DNA of 55,548 bases, taken from contig JABDAT010000005.1 in assembly GCA_013288985.1 (NCBI GenBank), forward strand, positions 1-55,548. Reading direction: 5' to 3'. The notes under the pieces were generated by a model. The model did not search any database. It was given only the letters and a program-made list of their open reading frames with translations, and was not told the origin of the DNA. The DNA comes from Alphaproteobacteria bacterium (GTDB lineage: Bacteria > Pseudomonadota > Alphaproteobacteria > Rickettsiales > JABCZZ01). The position numbers and the translations under genes are program-made. Every line of letters begins with the position of its first letter. The stretch's first letter is position 1. Shown one piece after another: positions 34,726-44,122 of the stretch.

Positions 34726-36621
34726 ATGGCTGATCTTAATCTTGGCAACCTTTTGCATACACCAGTACCGGGACAAGGACAGCAGCAAGATAATCAAGTT
34801 AAAAATATGCTTGATAACTTAGATCCAAATTACAGGCATGCAGAAAATGCCCTAAAGCAGCTGGAAGAATTAACAGGCATTACTGGTAATAATGCTGCCT
34901 TACTTGAAGCGAACAATCAAAGAACGATTGTCTTAACCGCTAAAGATCCTGCCACTGCAGCCGCAACAATTGCCCAGATACAAAAACTGGAAACAGAAGC
35001 CGGGGTTGTGCCCGCAGATGCCATTAAATTTACCGTTGCCGGCAACAAAATATCCTTCAATGCCGATGATGTTCAAACATATAACACCAAGCACCATGAA
35101 GCACATGGTCATCATGGCGGCATTCTTGGGACATTGATTGAAAGACAGAAGACCGATGCAGCTGCTCAAAACGTTGCACCAGCTGTAACAGTTACGCCTG
35201 CTCTTTCTACAAGCACAGCAGCGACAGATAGCAGCAATACAAGCATTACTGTCCCGCCCGCCCCAAACTCGGCAATAGCTCCATCTTCAACTATCAGCAC
35301 AACAACACAAACTACGATTTTTCCTGGATTGGACACAAATTTCCTTTCCGGTGGGTCTGTTGTGAGTCCTCTTGGACTTAACAATCCCTTTGAAAATCTA
35401 ACAACAGCTACAGGAGTGGCGCCGGGAACAACGACAGCCACAACAACCGCGCAAGCGCCTAAACCAGAATCTCTGCTTACTAAAATAGCGGAATCTACAG
35501 CAACCGTTTATCCAGAGCTAATAGCTCTTGACTCTGAAAGGCTTGCAAAAGCAGGAGGATTTATTCCTGATACAACGCTTTCAGCCCCTTCATTTCCTGC
35601 TACTTCAGTCCCCAGCGTTTTATCAAGACTAACTGATCCTGTATTAAATGAAGCAGCCTCAAAGGCCGTAACAGACATTGCCGCAAAGGATTTAGAGGCA
35701 GCCAGATTCCATATATCAGAATTAACAGGCCACACTGCTACTATAGACAAGAACGGCATGATTGTTGTCCAAACTGCCAACCAGGATGCTGCCAATGAGC
35801 TTTATTCCCAACTTTATAAAGCACGCGCAAACGCAGGCATTGATCCCGAAAAATTTCCCATCGGCACTCCTGGCACCGGCCAGCTTTCTTTTGATCCCAA
35901 CAAGATGGCAGCAGACAGCTTTGCCAAAATCGCCATTGAACAGGCAAATGCATTCGGCAATGCCGGACTGGATACTGCTGCTGCCATTACTCATAACTTA
36001 AAGAAAAATGGAATTGAGGCCACTGTTGGTGATCAGCCGTTAAACAGTTTTGGTGTAGCCGATACGCATCGCCTGCCCTCCATTACTGTTAAAGATCCCC
36101 ATGGTGAGCTTACTGCAAAACTATTAGAGTTTGCGCAAGCTTCAGGCGTCAAAGGTTCTATTGTACAGGCCAATAGCGAGGGATTTGTTTTAGACCTTGA
36201 TAAATTTGATCCCAGCAAAGGCGGAATTCCTACGCGAGAGACAGCCGCACAGGCTGAAGTGCTTAAACGTTTATCTGAAGTGGTTACAGAACATTCTCCT
36301 ACTGCGCTCTCCAACCTTGCTCAGGAAGTGCGCCATGAGGTAAACCTTCAGGTTCCTACAGCTCAGCAAACATCCAAACATCCTTCTCTATCAGCGGTGC
36401 CCGATGATAAAATTTTAGCGGCGATAAATGGCATAGGCAGGCTAAATATGGCTGATGTTGACAACAATCGTCAACCATCTGCAAAAAGTGATAACCCGGG
36501 AAATACAACTGTTAACCCAGATATGCTTACAATACTCAGAGATGCAATGTTAGATGCTACTACAGCTGTATCCCAGCCATTAGTCGGAGCAGCTGGTAAA
36601 TCAACGGAACTGAGACGGTAA
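34726..36621 (+). CDS. Large soluble cargo protein with triplicated alpha/beta module, 631 residues
   Basis: The ATG at 34726 has an excellent Shine-Dalgarno (AAGGAGAT); the longer frame from 34684 lacks one. Three related modules are visible: near residues 20-115 (ELTGITG, TIVLTAKDPATAAATIAQI), near 310-400 (ELTGHTA, MIVVQTANQDAANELYSQL, then EKFPIGTPG) and near 415-515 (GIEATVG, SITVKDPHGELTAKLLEF). Each pairs a helix with a strand and a following helix. Between modules 1 and 2 lies a long Thr/Ala/Ser linker. Ends ELRR. No known domain recognised; lack of signal or membrane helix fits a cytoplasmic or secreted effector. Confidence 0.65.
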   Translation: MADLNLGNLLHTPVPGQGQQQDNQVKNMLDNLDPNYRHAENALKQLEELTGITGNNAALLEANNQRTIVLTAKDPATAAATIAQIQKLETEAGVVPADAIKFTVAGNKISFNADDVQTYNTKHHEAHGHHGGILGTLIERQKTDAAAQNVAPAVTVTPALSTSTAATDSSNTSITVPPAPNSAIAPSSTISTTTQTTIFPGLDTNFLSGGSVVSPLGLNNPFENLTTATGVAPGTTTATTTAQAPKPESLLTKIAESTATVYPELIALDSERLAKAGGFIPDTTLSAPSFPATSVPSVLSRLTDPVLNEAASKAVTDIAAKDLEAARFHISELTGHTATIDKNGMIVVQTANQDAANELYSQLYKARANAGIDPEKFPIGTPGTGQLSFDPNKMAADSFAKIAIEQANAFGNAGLDTAAAITHNLKKNGIEATVGDQPLNSFGVADTHRLPSITVKDPHGELTAKLLEFAQASGVKGSIVQANSEGFVLDLDKFDPSKGGIPTRETAAQAEVLKRLSEVVTEHSPTALSNLAQEVRHEVNLQVPTAQQTSKHPSLSAVPDDKILAAINGIGRLNMADVDNNRQPSAKSDNPGNTTVNPDMLTILRDAMLDATTAVSQPLVGAAGKSTELRR

Positions 36622-36680
36622 TCATGGCGCCTCTTCTTAAAGGGAAGGTGTAAATATAGAGACTTAATTAGTAATAATTA

Positions 36681-36712
36681 TTAACTTAATATTAATATTT
36701 CTATTTTAGAAT
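36681..36712 (+). promoter_or_regulatory. CtrA-like box and -10
   Basis: TTAA, 7 bases, TTAA, then TAGAAT; first half-site 26 bp before the -10. Confidence 0.55.
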
Positions 36713-36750
36713 ACTCGTGAACAATAGCTGCCGATTCACGGAAAGTTACA

Positions 36751-37875
36751 ATGGCGAAGACGGTTTTTAGTAATGTAGTAGCTACCACAGGGGTTTTGCT
36801 CGCCATGAGCAACCTTACCCCTCTGCAGGCACTCAGCGCACATATTAATGCCCAAACTGGTCCCGCCGCATCCCAAATATTAGATAAACCTATGACCGCC
36901 GAAGCATTGGCGCATGCGCTCAATGCCACAGCAAAAGAATCAGGTTTCTATTTTCAGGTGCGAGGCAAGGATAATGAGATTGATGCTTCAACAACGCCTG
37001 ATAAATATACTCCGATAACATCGGAACAATATAATAAGATAGTCCATTTAGAAAGCGTATTAGGCGGACAGGGATTGTTCGGCGACTTAAAACTCAACAT
37101 AGCTCAATCTCCCGCTCCAAAACTCTTTATCGATTATAAGAAAGATTATCAAAGTAAACCTGCAAGCGCCACAACAGGCGATATACAAACATATGTGGAA
37201 ACATTACCGGCATATAAAACGGCCATAAACGGTGATATTCCAGGGGCAAGCGACAAACTTAATGCCCTTGCTAAAAATAAGGCAGCAGCACAGGCGGCGG
37301 AAGAAGCAAAAGCTCAAACCCTGACAGCGCAGAATAAACAATCTGAAGCCGCATTGGAAATACAGGAAAAATCTGCATTAACAGCATCCGGCATGAAGCG
37401 GATAGAGGGCGATTTTAAATATACCGTAGATTCAAAAACAAACCAGTTTGTAGTGGATAGCAATCTTGGCCGCCCCTTTACTATGGTTCAGTATGTGTTG
37501 CCTGCGGATCTGGCCAAGAATATTGAAATGGCAGGCGCTGATCTTGTAAAAACAGCCCAGGCAAATAGCTTGGCTCTCAAAACATTCGGTGCTCCTGTGA
37601 ATACAAAAGGTGAAGTTGGCGCTGCTGAAGCCGGAGCCCTCGAAATGGCCCAGTCCATAACAATGAATGGCGGCTTAGGCGAAACGTACGAATTTGACGC
37701 TTCAAACGTCCCCACAGCACAAGTCAGGGATATCGCAGCTAAAATACTCAAAGCGAATCCGGATACGCTTAAAGACGGCAATGCATGGGATGGCACAGTC
37801 ACACAATCCCCCACGCCGTCCACAACTTCCCCTGCCCGACCGCAACAACGCGGCGGTGTTTCTTCAAAACAATAA
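36751..37875 (+). CDS. Cargo protein of 374 residues, unrecognised
   Basis: The N-terminus (residues 1-30) has a mildly hydrophobic stretch that could be a weak signal. An Ala/Glu/Gln-rich coiled region occurs at about 175-215 (KNKAAAQAAEEAKAQT), and two small beta/alpha modules flank it (FYFQVRGKDNE near 70; FTMVQYVLPADLAKNIEMAG near 245). The C-terminus is Pro/Ser/Thr/Arg-rich, ending GVSSKQ. Third of three large plus-strand cargo genes between DUF2163 and DUF2460; stop codon 7 bases from the facing DUF2460 remnant. Function unknown. Confidence 0.6.
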   Translation: MAKTVFSNVVATTGVLLAMSNLTPLQALSAHINAQTGPAASQILDKPMTAEALAHALNATAKESGFYFQVRGKDNEIDASTTPDKYTPITSEQYNKIVHLESVLGGQGLFGDLKLNIAQSPAPKLFIDYKKDYQSKPASATTGDIQTYVETLPAYKTAINGDIPGASDKLNALAKNKAAAQAAEEAKAQTLTAQNKQSEAALEIQEKSALTASGMKRIEGDFKYTVDSKTNQFVVDSNLGRPFTMVQYVLPADLAKNIEMAGADLVKTAQANSLALKTFGAPVNTKGEVGAAEAGALEMAQSITMNGGLGETYEFDASNVPTAQVRDIAAKILKANPDTLKDGNAWDGTVTQSPTPSTTSPARPQQRGGVSSKQ

Positions 37876-37882
37876 CCTGCCG

Positions 37883-38071
37883 TTAATTCTTCACACTTAT
37901 AAAACTGAATTTCTTCGCCTTGTAATATTGCGATAGAAACAGTGTGAATGATACGCTGTCTTCACTCATGCGTACCGGAAAATAATAACTGAAATCAGCA
38001 GTGATGACTACGCTGCTCGTAGGCTCTGTGGTAAAGGTCAATACGCCAGGCGCATTGGCACCCCAGAGCAT
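37883..38071 (-). pseudogene. C-terminal remnant of GTA/phage DUF2460 protein
   Basis: The last 62 residues of a DUF2460 (GTA gp12-type) protein: APGVLTFTTEP, VVITADFSYYFPVRMSEDS and a closing segment with FISVKN at the stop. The normal N-terminal 140 residues are not found upstream in any frame. It lies directly before DUF2163, the normal neighbour in GTA order. Confidence 0.65.
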
Positions 38072-38427
38072 CCTATGCAGTGCAGGCGATGACTGCGAAG
38101 CAAAATGGGGCGCGCCGCACAATAGGTAAAGCAGCATTCCGAATTTAAAATTCGTACTTTTTCCGACCATATGATTGCAACATATGGCCCTACCGATAAC
38201 GCAGGCTGGGCCTATAGCGTTACCAAAACATTTGAGAGCCATGATCACTATGGCATTGAACTCAAACTATTATGCGGCGATACGCTGGGGTGTGAGCCCG
38301 CCGCACTGCCGCTCAAAGCCAGTTTTCACCACTGGGTCATGCGTAGTCCATCTTCATGATAGGCGCCCCCTTGTTCAAAAAGGCGTAATATGCTATAATC
38401 AGCATGCTCTTTTGAGAGGAGGACATC

Positions 38428-38655
38428 ATGGATTCCCACAGGCATGATGAGCATTGGAATAGGTTATCACTGGATGAGAAGCTTCAGGACCTGCATAGCG
38501 ACATCGGTAAATTATACAGTATCGTCGAAAGCCTGAGTCATCAGGACCATGTGTTCGTCGATGCGATGCATCTGGTGCATTCCAAGCTCGACTCACTGAC
38601 CAAAACGATAGAAAAAATGCAAAAGAAAACCAGGCAGCCGGAATTGACAGAGTAA
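38428..38655 (+). CDS. Small coiled-coil cargo protein, 75 residues
   Basis: A highly charged, helical 75-residue protein (DEKLQDLHSDIGKLYSIVESL, LVHSKLDSLTKTIEKMQKK) with heptad-like spacing. It has a good Shine-Dalgarno (GAGAGGAGG) and an ordinary sigma-70-like promoter (TTGTTC, 17 bases, TATAAT at 38394-38399), unlike the CtrA-like boxes of other cargo. Stop lies 7 bases from the stop of the facing small phage gene. Function unknown. Confidence 0.6.
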   Translation: MDSHRHDEHWNRLSLDEKLQDLHSDIGKLYSIVESLSHQDHVFVDAMHLVHSKLDSLTKTIEKMQKKTRQPELTE

Positions 38656-38662
38656 CAATATA

Positions 38663-38848
38663 TTACCTGCCTGCTGCCCCGAGCCTGCCCAGCAATTCCT
38701 CATGGGTGCCCTGCTCCACCGGTTCAATACCAAGATAGCTGGCAACCATTAAGGGTAGTGGCGGGTGGTGCCACCATTCTTTATGCAGTGCTTTTAAGCG
38801 GAGAACGCTCAGGGTGTTTTCAACATAATCCCATGTCCAGCCGGTCAT
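38663..38848 (-). CDS. Phage tail-assembly-type small protein, 61 residues
   Basis: TGWTWDYVENTLSVLRLKAL followed by KEWWHHPPLPLMVASYLGIEP resembles the short proteins placed after the tail assembly chaperone in GTA and related prophages (the W.wdyv..tl and HPP.....aa.lg features). The open frame extends upstream without a better start, so the N-terminus is uncertain. Confidence 0.55.
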   Translation of the reverse strand: MTGWTWDYVENTLSVLRLKALHKEWWHHPPLPLMVASYLGIEPVEQGTHEELLGRLGAAGR

Positions 38849-38922
38849 ATGGCAGACATGAGCGATAATACTATCCCCATCTGGTCCTGCATCGGAAGAC
38901 TGCGATCTGTTCCCTTCCCCGT

Positions 38923-39291
38923 TTATGCTTCCCCCGAATCGGCCTGTTTTTCACTTTCTGTTTTAGCAAACACCCCTGTCTGCTGGGCAATGATGCTGAA
39001 AGCGGCAATTAATTCCGGCAAATCGAGAAACTGTTCACGCGAAATATCTTGATGTGCGTAACGCACTGCCTGAAATGCGATCTCAAGCAGCGCATCATAT
39101 TGAACTTGCCCCAGCGTCGCAAGCGCTGCTGTTTTATCCGTCTGCCAGCATGCAAATATTGGCAGTAAACTTAATATCAAGGGATCAATAATCTTATTCT
39201 GCTTGGCAGCAAGTACGGGTATAGGCCAAAACTTTCCACCTAACGACACGCATGGAGCGTCGTCAGTATCTACCGAATGATGCAAAAACAA
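38923..39291 (-). CDS. Phage tail assembly chaperone-like protein
   Basis: About 122 residues: GGKFWPIPVLAAKQNKIIDPLI at the start and YDALLEIAFQAVRYAHQDISREQFLDLPE..AAFSIIAQQTGVF at the end. This resembles small GTA/phage proteins between the major tail protein and tape measure. The frame has only a TTG near its start and no ATG, so it may be slightly truncated at the N-terminus. Order (before DUF2460 on the minus strand) fits. Confidence 0.55.
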   Translation of the reverse strand: MFLHHSVDTDDAPCVSLGGKFWPIPVLAAKQNKIIDPLILSLLPIFACWQTDKTAALATLGQVQYDALLEIAFQAVRYAHQDISREQFLDLPELIAAFSIIAQQTGVFAKTESEKQADSGEA

Positions 39292-39419
39292 CTCTTTTGG
39301 GGTTAAAAATGGAGATATTAGGTTCTAGGCAAAATGGTTACTTACTTCAAATGATAGTTTCCTATTGCACACTTATACATTATACTCTGCAAAAGCTATG
39401 CAACAGGGAACAGGGCACT

Positions 39420-40259
39420 ATGTCGGCATCTAAGAAAGCGCTGAATGATTTTTTAGCGCATCACTGCGAAGTCAAACCGCTCATGGCTGGCGCAGGTAAA
39501 GAAAAATGTTATATTTTCCATACGCAAGATTGCCTGCTTTTCATGGCAGAAAATTACATCGAAGAAATGCGCGCTATCATTCACCAGACAGATGAAATCG
39601 AAGCAACTGCAAGAGAAAGTGGTGATTACAGTAATGTGATAATGGCCTATAACTGGGCAGCGCCTGAACCAGGCATGGATACGATACGCATTCCGCTTAA
39701 AGTAGTGGAGGCACTCGATGACAAACAGGCGCTTATGGTATTGCGCAGCCTTGAAGGCATACAGAAAGACATTGACGAAGGTAAAAAACGCCGGGAAGGT
39801 ATCCAGGCACTTTTTCATGATACGGCACTCGTCAAGACAAGCTCCAATCTTGACGGTGAACGTGTTTACCTGATTATAGGAAAAGTTTCCGCATCCGATC
39901 GCAGGCGTTATGCAGAACGTTACGCCGAGCAGGTAGCAACCAATGTATTATTCGATTTACCCAAAGCCCTCAATGCCCATTTGCAGAAAATAGTACCCAA
40001 AGACGCGCAAGGAAGGTTTTTTGTCGAAGGGCGCGACATCACGGCACGTAAGATACGTTATGGTGCCGACGCTATTATGGAACTGGTGCTAAATGATGAG
40101 GGCGCGGCATTGTATAGTGAACTTGCTCACAAAGACCACCGTCTGGGCGATGCCATCAGCAAGTTATTTCGTCAAGCTATGACCGACCCATTCGGTCTTT
40201 CGCTTAAACATTACATGGGCAAACACGCGCTTATAAAATTACCACCCAAGAAGAAGTAA
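39420..40259 (+). CDS. Cargo protein of 279 residues, unrecognised
   Basis: A soluble mixed alpha/beta protein from the ATG at 39420 (the longer frame from 39252 runs over phage sequence and lacks support). It contains KEKCYIFHTQDCLLFMAENYIEEM, a long charged helix (RSLEGIQKDIDEGKKRREGIQ) and a region YLIIGKVSASDRRRYAERYAEQV; the C-terminus is strongly basic (LIKLPPKKK). No motif recognised. Sits on the opposite strand between phage pieces. Confidence 0.6.
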   Translation: MSASKKALNDFLAHHCEVKPLMAGAGKEKCYIFHTQDCLLFMAENYIEEMRAIIHQTDEIEATARESGDYSNVIMAYNWAAPEPGMDTIRIPLKVVEALDDKQALMVLRSLEGIQKDIDEGKKRREGIQALFHDTALVKTSSNLDGERVYLIIGKVSASDRRRYAERYAEQVATNVLFDLPKALNAHLQKIVPKDAQGRFFVEGRDITARKIRYGADAIMELVLNDEGAALYSELAHKDHRLGDAISKLFRQAMTDPFGLSLKHYMGKHALIKLPPKKK

Positions 40260-40278
40260 TTTCTTAGGACAAGGTAAA

Positions 40279-40542
40279 TCATCCCGTAACACTCTTCAAT
40301 TGCTCTGCGGGATTCCATCCTTCGGGAGGCTGCGAACTTCCCTTATCCCAAACCATCCCGCCATTAATCCACTTGTTGCGCCATTGCTCAAAAGTGAAAT
40401 GCTTATCGTCATCACTGACCCCAAATTGAAATCTGCAGGAAGGACAGATTTCATACGAACCTCCACTCACCTCAGTGTAAGGAGGCTCGGTAAGTTTAGA
40501 ATAGCCGCAGACAGGGCAGATATTACGTATTGCAAACTCCAA
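40279..40542 (-). CDS. Zinc-ribbon (CPCC-type) small protein
   Basis: 87 residues from a TTG start at 40542. Two cysteine pairs, CPVCGY near residue 9 and CPSCRFQFG near residue 35, form a likely zinc ribbon; the remainder has FTFEQWRNKWINGGMVW and PEGWNPAEQL, a signature of small conserved proteins often found near type VI, toxin or phage genes. Role unknown. Confidence 0.65.
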   Translation of the reverse strand: MEFAIRNICPVCGYSKLTEPPYTEVSGGSYEICPSCRFQFGVSDDDKHFTFEQWRNKWINGGMVWDKGSSQPPEGWNPAEQLKSVTG

Positions 40543-40588
40543 TAATTAGCGCGGATTATACTTAAATATACCATTTTGTCAGGACGTT

Positions 40589-41066
40589 TTATTCCTGTTC
40601 CTCAATCACAATCGTATGAAAGCGGTCGCTCGGTTTATTCAGCAAAGAGCTGGGCTCTCCTCCAGCACCAGTTGAGTCATGTCCTTCCAACAATTCTCCT
40701 CTTTGCTTGTCAAAGTAATTAGCACCTTCATCGGGTTTAAAGAACGTTCTGGTGGTATCATCAGGATTATAAGAACAAAACTATTGGTGACACCGCCATA
40801 TTCCTGAATTGCCGCGTATAGCAAATCAGATAACACACTCGTGTTGACAATTTCACCACCATCCGTCACTTCATTCTGGATACTCTCCTTGAGCACACCT
40901 CAGTGCGTGACTGCAATACGTCGCCATTTAACTTATCGCTCACCTTATCTGTCAGCGCCTGCGCAATTTACTGAGATTTTACAAGCAGCCCCGCATATAG
41001 CTTCTCCAGCATCTCGTCAAGCCGCGCCTGAAGCTCATCCAATCCTGTAAAAACGATGTTTATCAT
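40589..41066 (-). pseudogene. HK97 gp10-like head-tail protein, broken, plus repeat-encoded tail
   Basis: From the ATG at 41066 the frame encodes INIVFTGLDELQARLDEMLE then a TAA in frame, then IAQALTDKVSDKLNGDVLQSRT; after a shift it continues LKESIQNEV and LLYAAIQEYGG, the order of HK97 gp10 proteins. After about 40775 the sequence switches to an unrelated frame, NPDDTTRTFFKPDEG..YFDKQ, to a stop at 40589. The DNA for NPDDTTRTFFKPDEG is one of two copies of a 47-bp repeat. So this is a decayed phage gene joined to a second fragment. Confidence 0.6.
40725..40771 (-). repeat. 47-bp direct repeat, copy 1
   Basis: 46 of 47 bases match the copy at 44271-44317, same orientation; both encode NPDDTTRTFFKPDEG on the minus strand. 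Sequence similarity continues at protein level (YFDKQ) beyond the repeat. Confidence 0.9.
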
Positions 41067-41167
41067 GAGAATAAAAGGTTAAGATAATGTAATAAGTTAA
41101 TGAATTAATAGGATTATAAATGAAGGAAAATGGCCTGTAGAGCTTAGCCTATAAACCTTTCCCGCCT

Positions 41168-41211
41168 GTCACTAAATCTTCACATTCAGTATAAACATAA
41201 CCTGCTATTAT
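41168..41211 (+). promoter_or_regulatory. Weak CtrA-like box and -10
   Basis: GTCA, 7 bases, TTCAC, then TATTAT 27 bp after the second half-site start. Two half-site mismatches make it the weakest of the set, but spacing is the same. Confidence 0.35.
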
Positions 41212-41273
41212 TAGGCGGTAATTTATAGCAGTAGGTGTGGACCAGTCCAAAAAATTTCAGCCTATGTAAAAGT

Positions 41274-41927
41274 ATGATAATGGATAAAGAAAAAGATAAT
41301 AACACAGACAAGAAGCCGCATATAATCAAGGAGAAAACTTGGCTCCCTGATTTAAGCAATCCCATGTTTGCCTGGGTTGGCGCTGCTACTTGCATGGTTG
41401 CGGCAACAGGAGCGGCAATAGGTGGCCTAGCTGCCGCAGCACCATTTATTGCATTGGCAGCAGTAGGCACCACGTTAATCGGGTGTGCTTTTTTCCCTAC
41501 ATTGGATCGTGGTTGCAAACTCTGGGCACTCCTTACAGCAGTAACGTTAGGCGCAGCATTGATTGCCGCGCCGGCCGCTGCTCCGGCTCTTGTGTTTGGC
41601 TTGGCAGCAACAAGTGCGGGGTCTGCATTTATGTCATTAAAAACCCAGAATGACGCAATCCATAATAAAGAACAGGCCCTCATTAGCGAGTGGGGCGCAC
41701 GCGCAATGCGTGACAATGCATTAATAGAGAATGATAAGGAACGTTATCAACAGCCTCTGCAGAGTGTAGAAGCTACACAAAATATCGTTCCACAAATTGC
41801 TCCAGAGAATAAGACACCCGCAGCATCAGTCACGCAGCGAATCACGCCAAAACCCAAAGACTGGCGCCAAACTGCGCTAACCGTACGTGAATCATCTACA
41901 CCTACGCTGGCATTAGGGAGGAGTTAA
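41274..41927 (+). CDS. Cargo integral membrane protein, about 217 residues
   Basis: A charged N-terminus, then three to four Ala/Gly-rich membrane helices (about residues 30-125: AWVGAATCMVAATGAAIGGL, FIALAAVGTTLIGCAF, LWALLTAVTLGAALIAAPAA), then a polar C-terminus ending LALGRS. Start at 41274 or 41280; no clear ribosome site. Family not recognised. Confidence 0.6.
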   Translation: MIMDKEKDNNTDKKPHIIKEKTWLPDLSNPMFAWVGAATCMVAATGAAIGGLAAAAPFIALAAVGTTLIGCAFFPTLDRGCKLWALLTAVTLGAALIAAPAAAPALVFGLAATSAGSAFMSLKTQNDAIHNKEQALISEWGARAMRDNALIENDKERYQQPLQSVEATQNIVPQIAPENKTPAASVTQRITPKPKDWRQTALTVRESSTPTLALGRS

Positions 41928-42092
41928 TATAATCTTATATAAATGAAAAAGAAACGGGAGAAGCATACCTCTGTCCTTCCATAAGGCACGGAACGCCACT
42001 GCACAGAATCTTAGCTTAGATCCTGTGCTGATGCTTTGCATTTCACAAAACGACAGAATAGGTAGACACTCGTCACAGAAAAATGATTTTAT

Positions 42093-42950
42093 CTACTTAG
42101 GCGGTGCAGTGACAGGCAGGCCTGGCTCAACAGGAAGTGTATCCTGAGTCGGGAATACACTGAGAATAGGAGATAGATTGCCAGTTCCAGTAGTACATTG
42201 CACACCCACTGTAAAATTCTGTGCCAAAGCCTCCAATTCTTTATCAGTAAGCGTTGCGGTAGAATTTGCTTCCAGATATGGTATGCCATTGCTTGCTAAA
42301 AATGCTTTTAATATAGCACTGCTGACGGCCTCATCTGCATCTGAAACCAATGTTTTGGCTTCTTCTTTTCCATTTGCCTTTTCGTATTTCTTTACTTCCC
42401 CTTTTGTCACCCCCACAAGATTACCGCTTCTATCCAGTAAAGGACCGCCGGAATAGCCTTGCTCTGTAGAATGGGAAAACTGCAGTTTATCAGTATCACC
42501 TTCTGAGTCACTGATGTTGAGCAGCTGCGCAGAAGCAAGCTCATAGGTTCCTGTTGCTATTACATTCACCGGATAACCTGCAGCCACCACTTTATCGCCT
42601 ACCTTGATTGCATCCATATTTCTGCGCAACATAGTCTGCCGACTAGAAAATTTAGGAGAACGAAGCAATGCCAGATCATGCTTGGCATCTATGGCAATCA
42701 GTCTTGCAGGCACCGTATCATTATCATTTATACGCACGATGATTTGAGCACATTGACTGTTAGCCACATGCTCATTAGTAACCAGGTATTCTTGGGTGAT
42801 AAAAAATCCGCTACCTGAACGCAGAGACTCTCCTTGTATGTTATCAGCAAATGCTATGTTGCAAAGCAATAGCATACTGGCTGCCGGTAGAATGGACAGA
42901 TGCTTAAATAACCAACGGAAAAATGTAATTATCAGAAGACGTTTTCGCAT
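42093..42950 (-). CDS. Exported trypsin-like serine protease
   Basis: A 285-residue protein with a signal peptide (about residues 1-35, ending IAFAD). A compact S1-type (DegP-like without PDZ) fold shows the catalytic His in VTNEHVAN, Asp in KHDLALLRSP and Ser in EQGYSGGPLLD. No PDZ domain follows; the C-terminus is a short helical region plus a Pro/Thr-rich end. It should act in the periplasm or outside. It is on the minus strand like the phage genes but is not a phage structural gene; it stands between two plus-strand cargo genes. Confidence 0.85.
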   Translation of the reverse strand: MRKRLLIITFFRWLFKHLSILPAASMLLLCNIAFADNIQGESLRSGSGFFITQEYLVTNEHVANSQCAQIIVRINDNDTVPARLIAIDAKHDLALLRSPKFSSRQTMLRRNMDAIKVGDKVVAAGYPVNVIATGTYELASAQLLNISDSEGDTDKLQFSHSTEQGYSGGPLLDRSGNLVGVTKGEVKKYEKANGKEEAKTLVSDADEAVSSAILKAFLASNGIPYLEANSTATLTDKELEALAQNFTVGVQCTTGTGNLSPILSVFPTQDTLPVEPGLPVTAPPK

Positions 42951-43252
42951 AGGCTCGCAGTATAATATTCAAAGGTTAAAAGTCTATGAAGAACATTTTC
43001 TCTCTTCACTGTATATGGCGGCAAAGCTTTTACCATTGCCCGAATCATGCAGGCTAATTAAAAATAATTTAAGAAAATCTCTGGCATTTTAGTAAAAATG
43101 CCCAAAATATTGCCATGCAGTCGGCTGTGGAAGCCATATATAATCCATTTCTCAATTGTGAATTGAGAGGGATTTCAGTTGGTAATAATGTTATAATAAG
43201 TTCGATTGCACAAAAACTATTCCGATAATAAAATAAAGAGCATGATCATAAA

Positions 43253-44122
43253 ATGAATACTGCTGTGATGACACCAAGACGGATCCCCTTCTTTAAGTCT
43301 GTCCGTATCTTTATTATTGATGTTGCCATTTTATTAGGCCTCATTGGACTTCTCATTGGCGGCACGATGCTCGGCAAAGAAGTAATAGAGATATCTAAAC
43401 TACGTAGCCAAATAGCTCAGATTGCAAAGTTTGATGAAGCCGTCGCCGATTTTTATCAGAAATTTGAAGGTTTGCCCGGCGACTTACTTGCTGCAGCAGC
43501 AGAGCGCGAAGGCATGGCATACGGCGACGGCACCCCAGGACATGGAGACAATGATGGCAAGATTTCTCCATGCAATCTAGGATGGGAATGGAACCTGGGA
43601 TGTGAAACTTCCCTATTCTGGTCGCATCTGTCTGCCGTCGGACTTATTCCGCAAAACTTCTCAGCAGATAGCAGGATGACCGATTATCGCATTCCTGATG
43701 TTAGTGTGCTCGAGCCCTACCTGCCCGAATCTCCTTTGGGAGAAGGCATATTTATTGCCGTATGGAATACCGATGCTGCCATTGAAGCTCCTGCCCCCCA
43801 ATTACCTTACGGCAATTATTATGAAATTTCTAGAATTGGTGGATCAGTGGAAGGAAAATTAAAAGATGATATCCATGCACTTACTCCTGCTCAGGCTCAT
43901 GCAATAGATTCAAAAATGGATGATGGATTACCGCTTAACGGCCGTGTTGTGGTAAATGGAGCTGCCAATTGGCCAGAAGATGCCTGGGGCACCTATGCCC
44001 AACCTGGCGAAAACAACTGCATTACCCCCGACAAGCATTATAACACTCAGGAATTCTTTAAAGCCAATCGTCCGCTTTGCCACATCGCCATCGCATTCAC
44101 ATGCTGCAAGCGGGAAGAGTAA
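43253..44122 (+). CDS. Pilin-like protein lacking a canonical prepilin site
   Basis: A 289-residue homologue in layout of the pilin-like protein at 25066: hydrophobic N-terminus (FIIDVAILLGLIGLLIGGTM), then KFDEAVADFYQKFEGLPGDL, GDNDGKISPC, FWSHLSAVGLIP and late AHAIDSKMDDGLPLNGRV. Unlike the other, no G/FTLIE-type processing motif is present before the hydrophobic segment (it reads KSVRIFIIDVA), so normal peptidase cleavage is doubtful. Six or more cysteines. Nearby cargo includes the multi-VirB2 protein. Confidence 0.65.
   Translation: MNTAVMTPRRIPFFKSVRIFIIDVAILLGLIGLLIGGTMLGKEVIEISKLRSQIAQIAKFDEAVADFYQKFEGLPGDLLAAAAEREGMAYGDGTPGHGDNDGKISPCNLGWEWNLGCETSLFWSHLSAVGLIPQNFSADSRMTDYRIPDVSVLEPYLPESPLGEGIFIAVWNTDAAIEAPAPQLPYGNYYEISRIGGSVEGKLKDDIHALTPAQAHAIDSKMDDGLPLNGRVVVNGAANWPEDAWGTYAQPGENNCITPDKHYNTQEFFKANRPLCHIAIAFTCCKREE

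Noticed and set aside
38171..38359. Plus-strand frame of 62 residues (IATYGPTDNAGWAYSVTK...)
   Set aside because: Looks protein-like but has no ribosome site or promoter and no recognisable family; may be a scrap of an old gene near the DUF2460 remnant. Not called.
41998..42030. Hairpin (GCACAGAATC / GATCCTGTGC) as terminator
   Set aside because: Stem has a mismatch and no T-tract follows on either strand.
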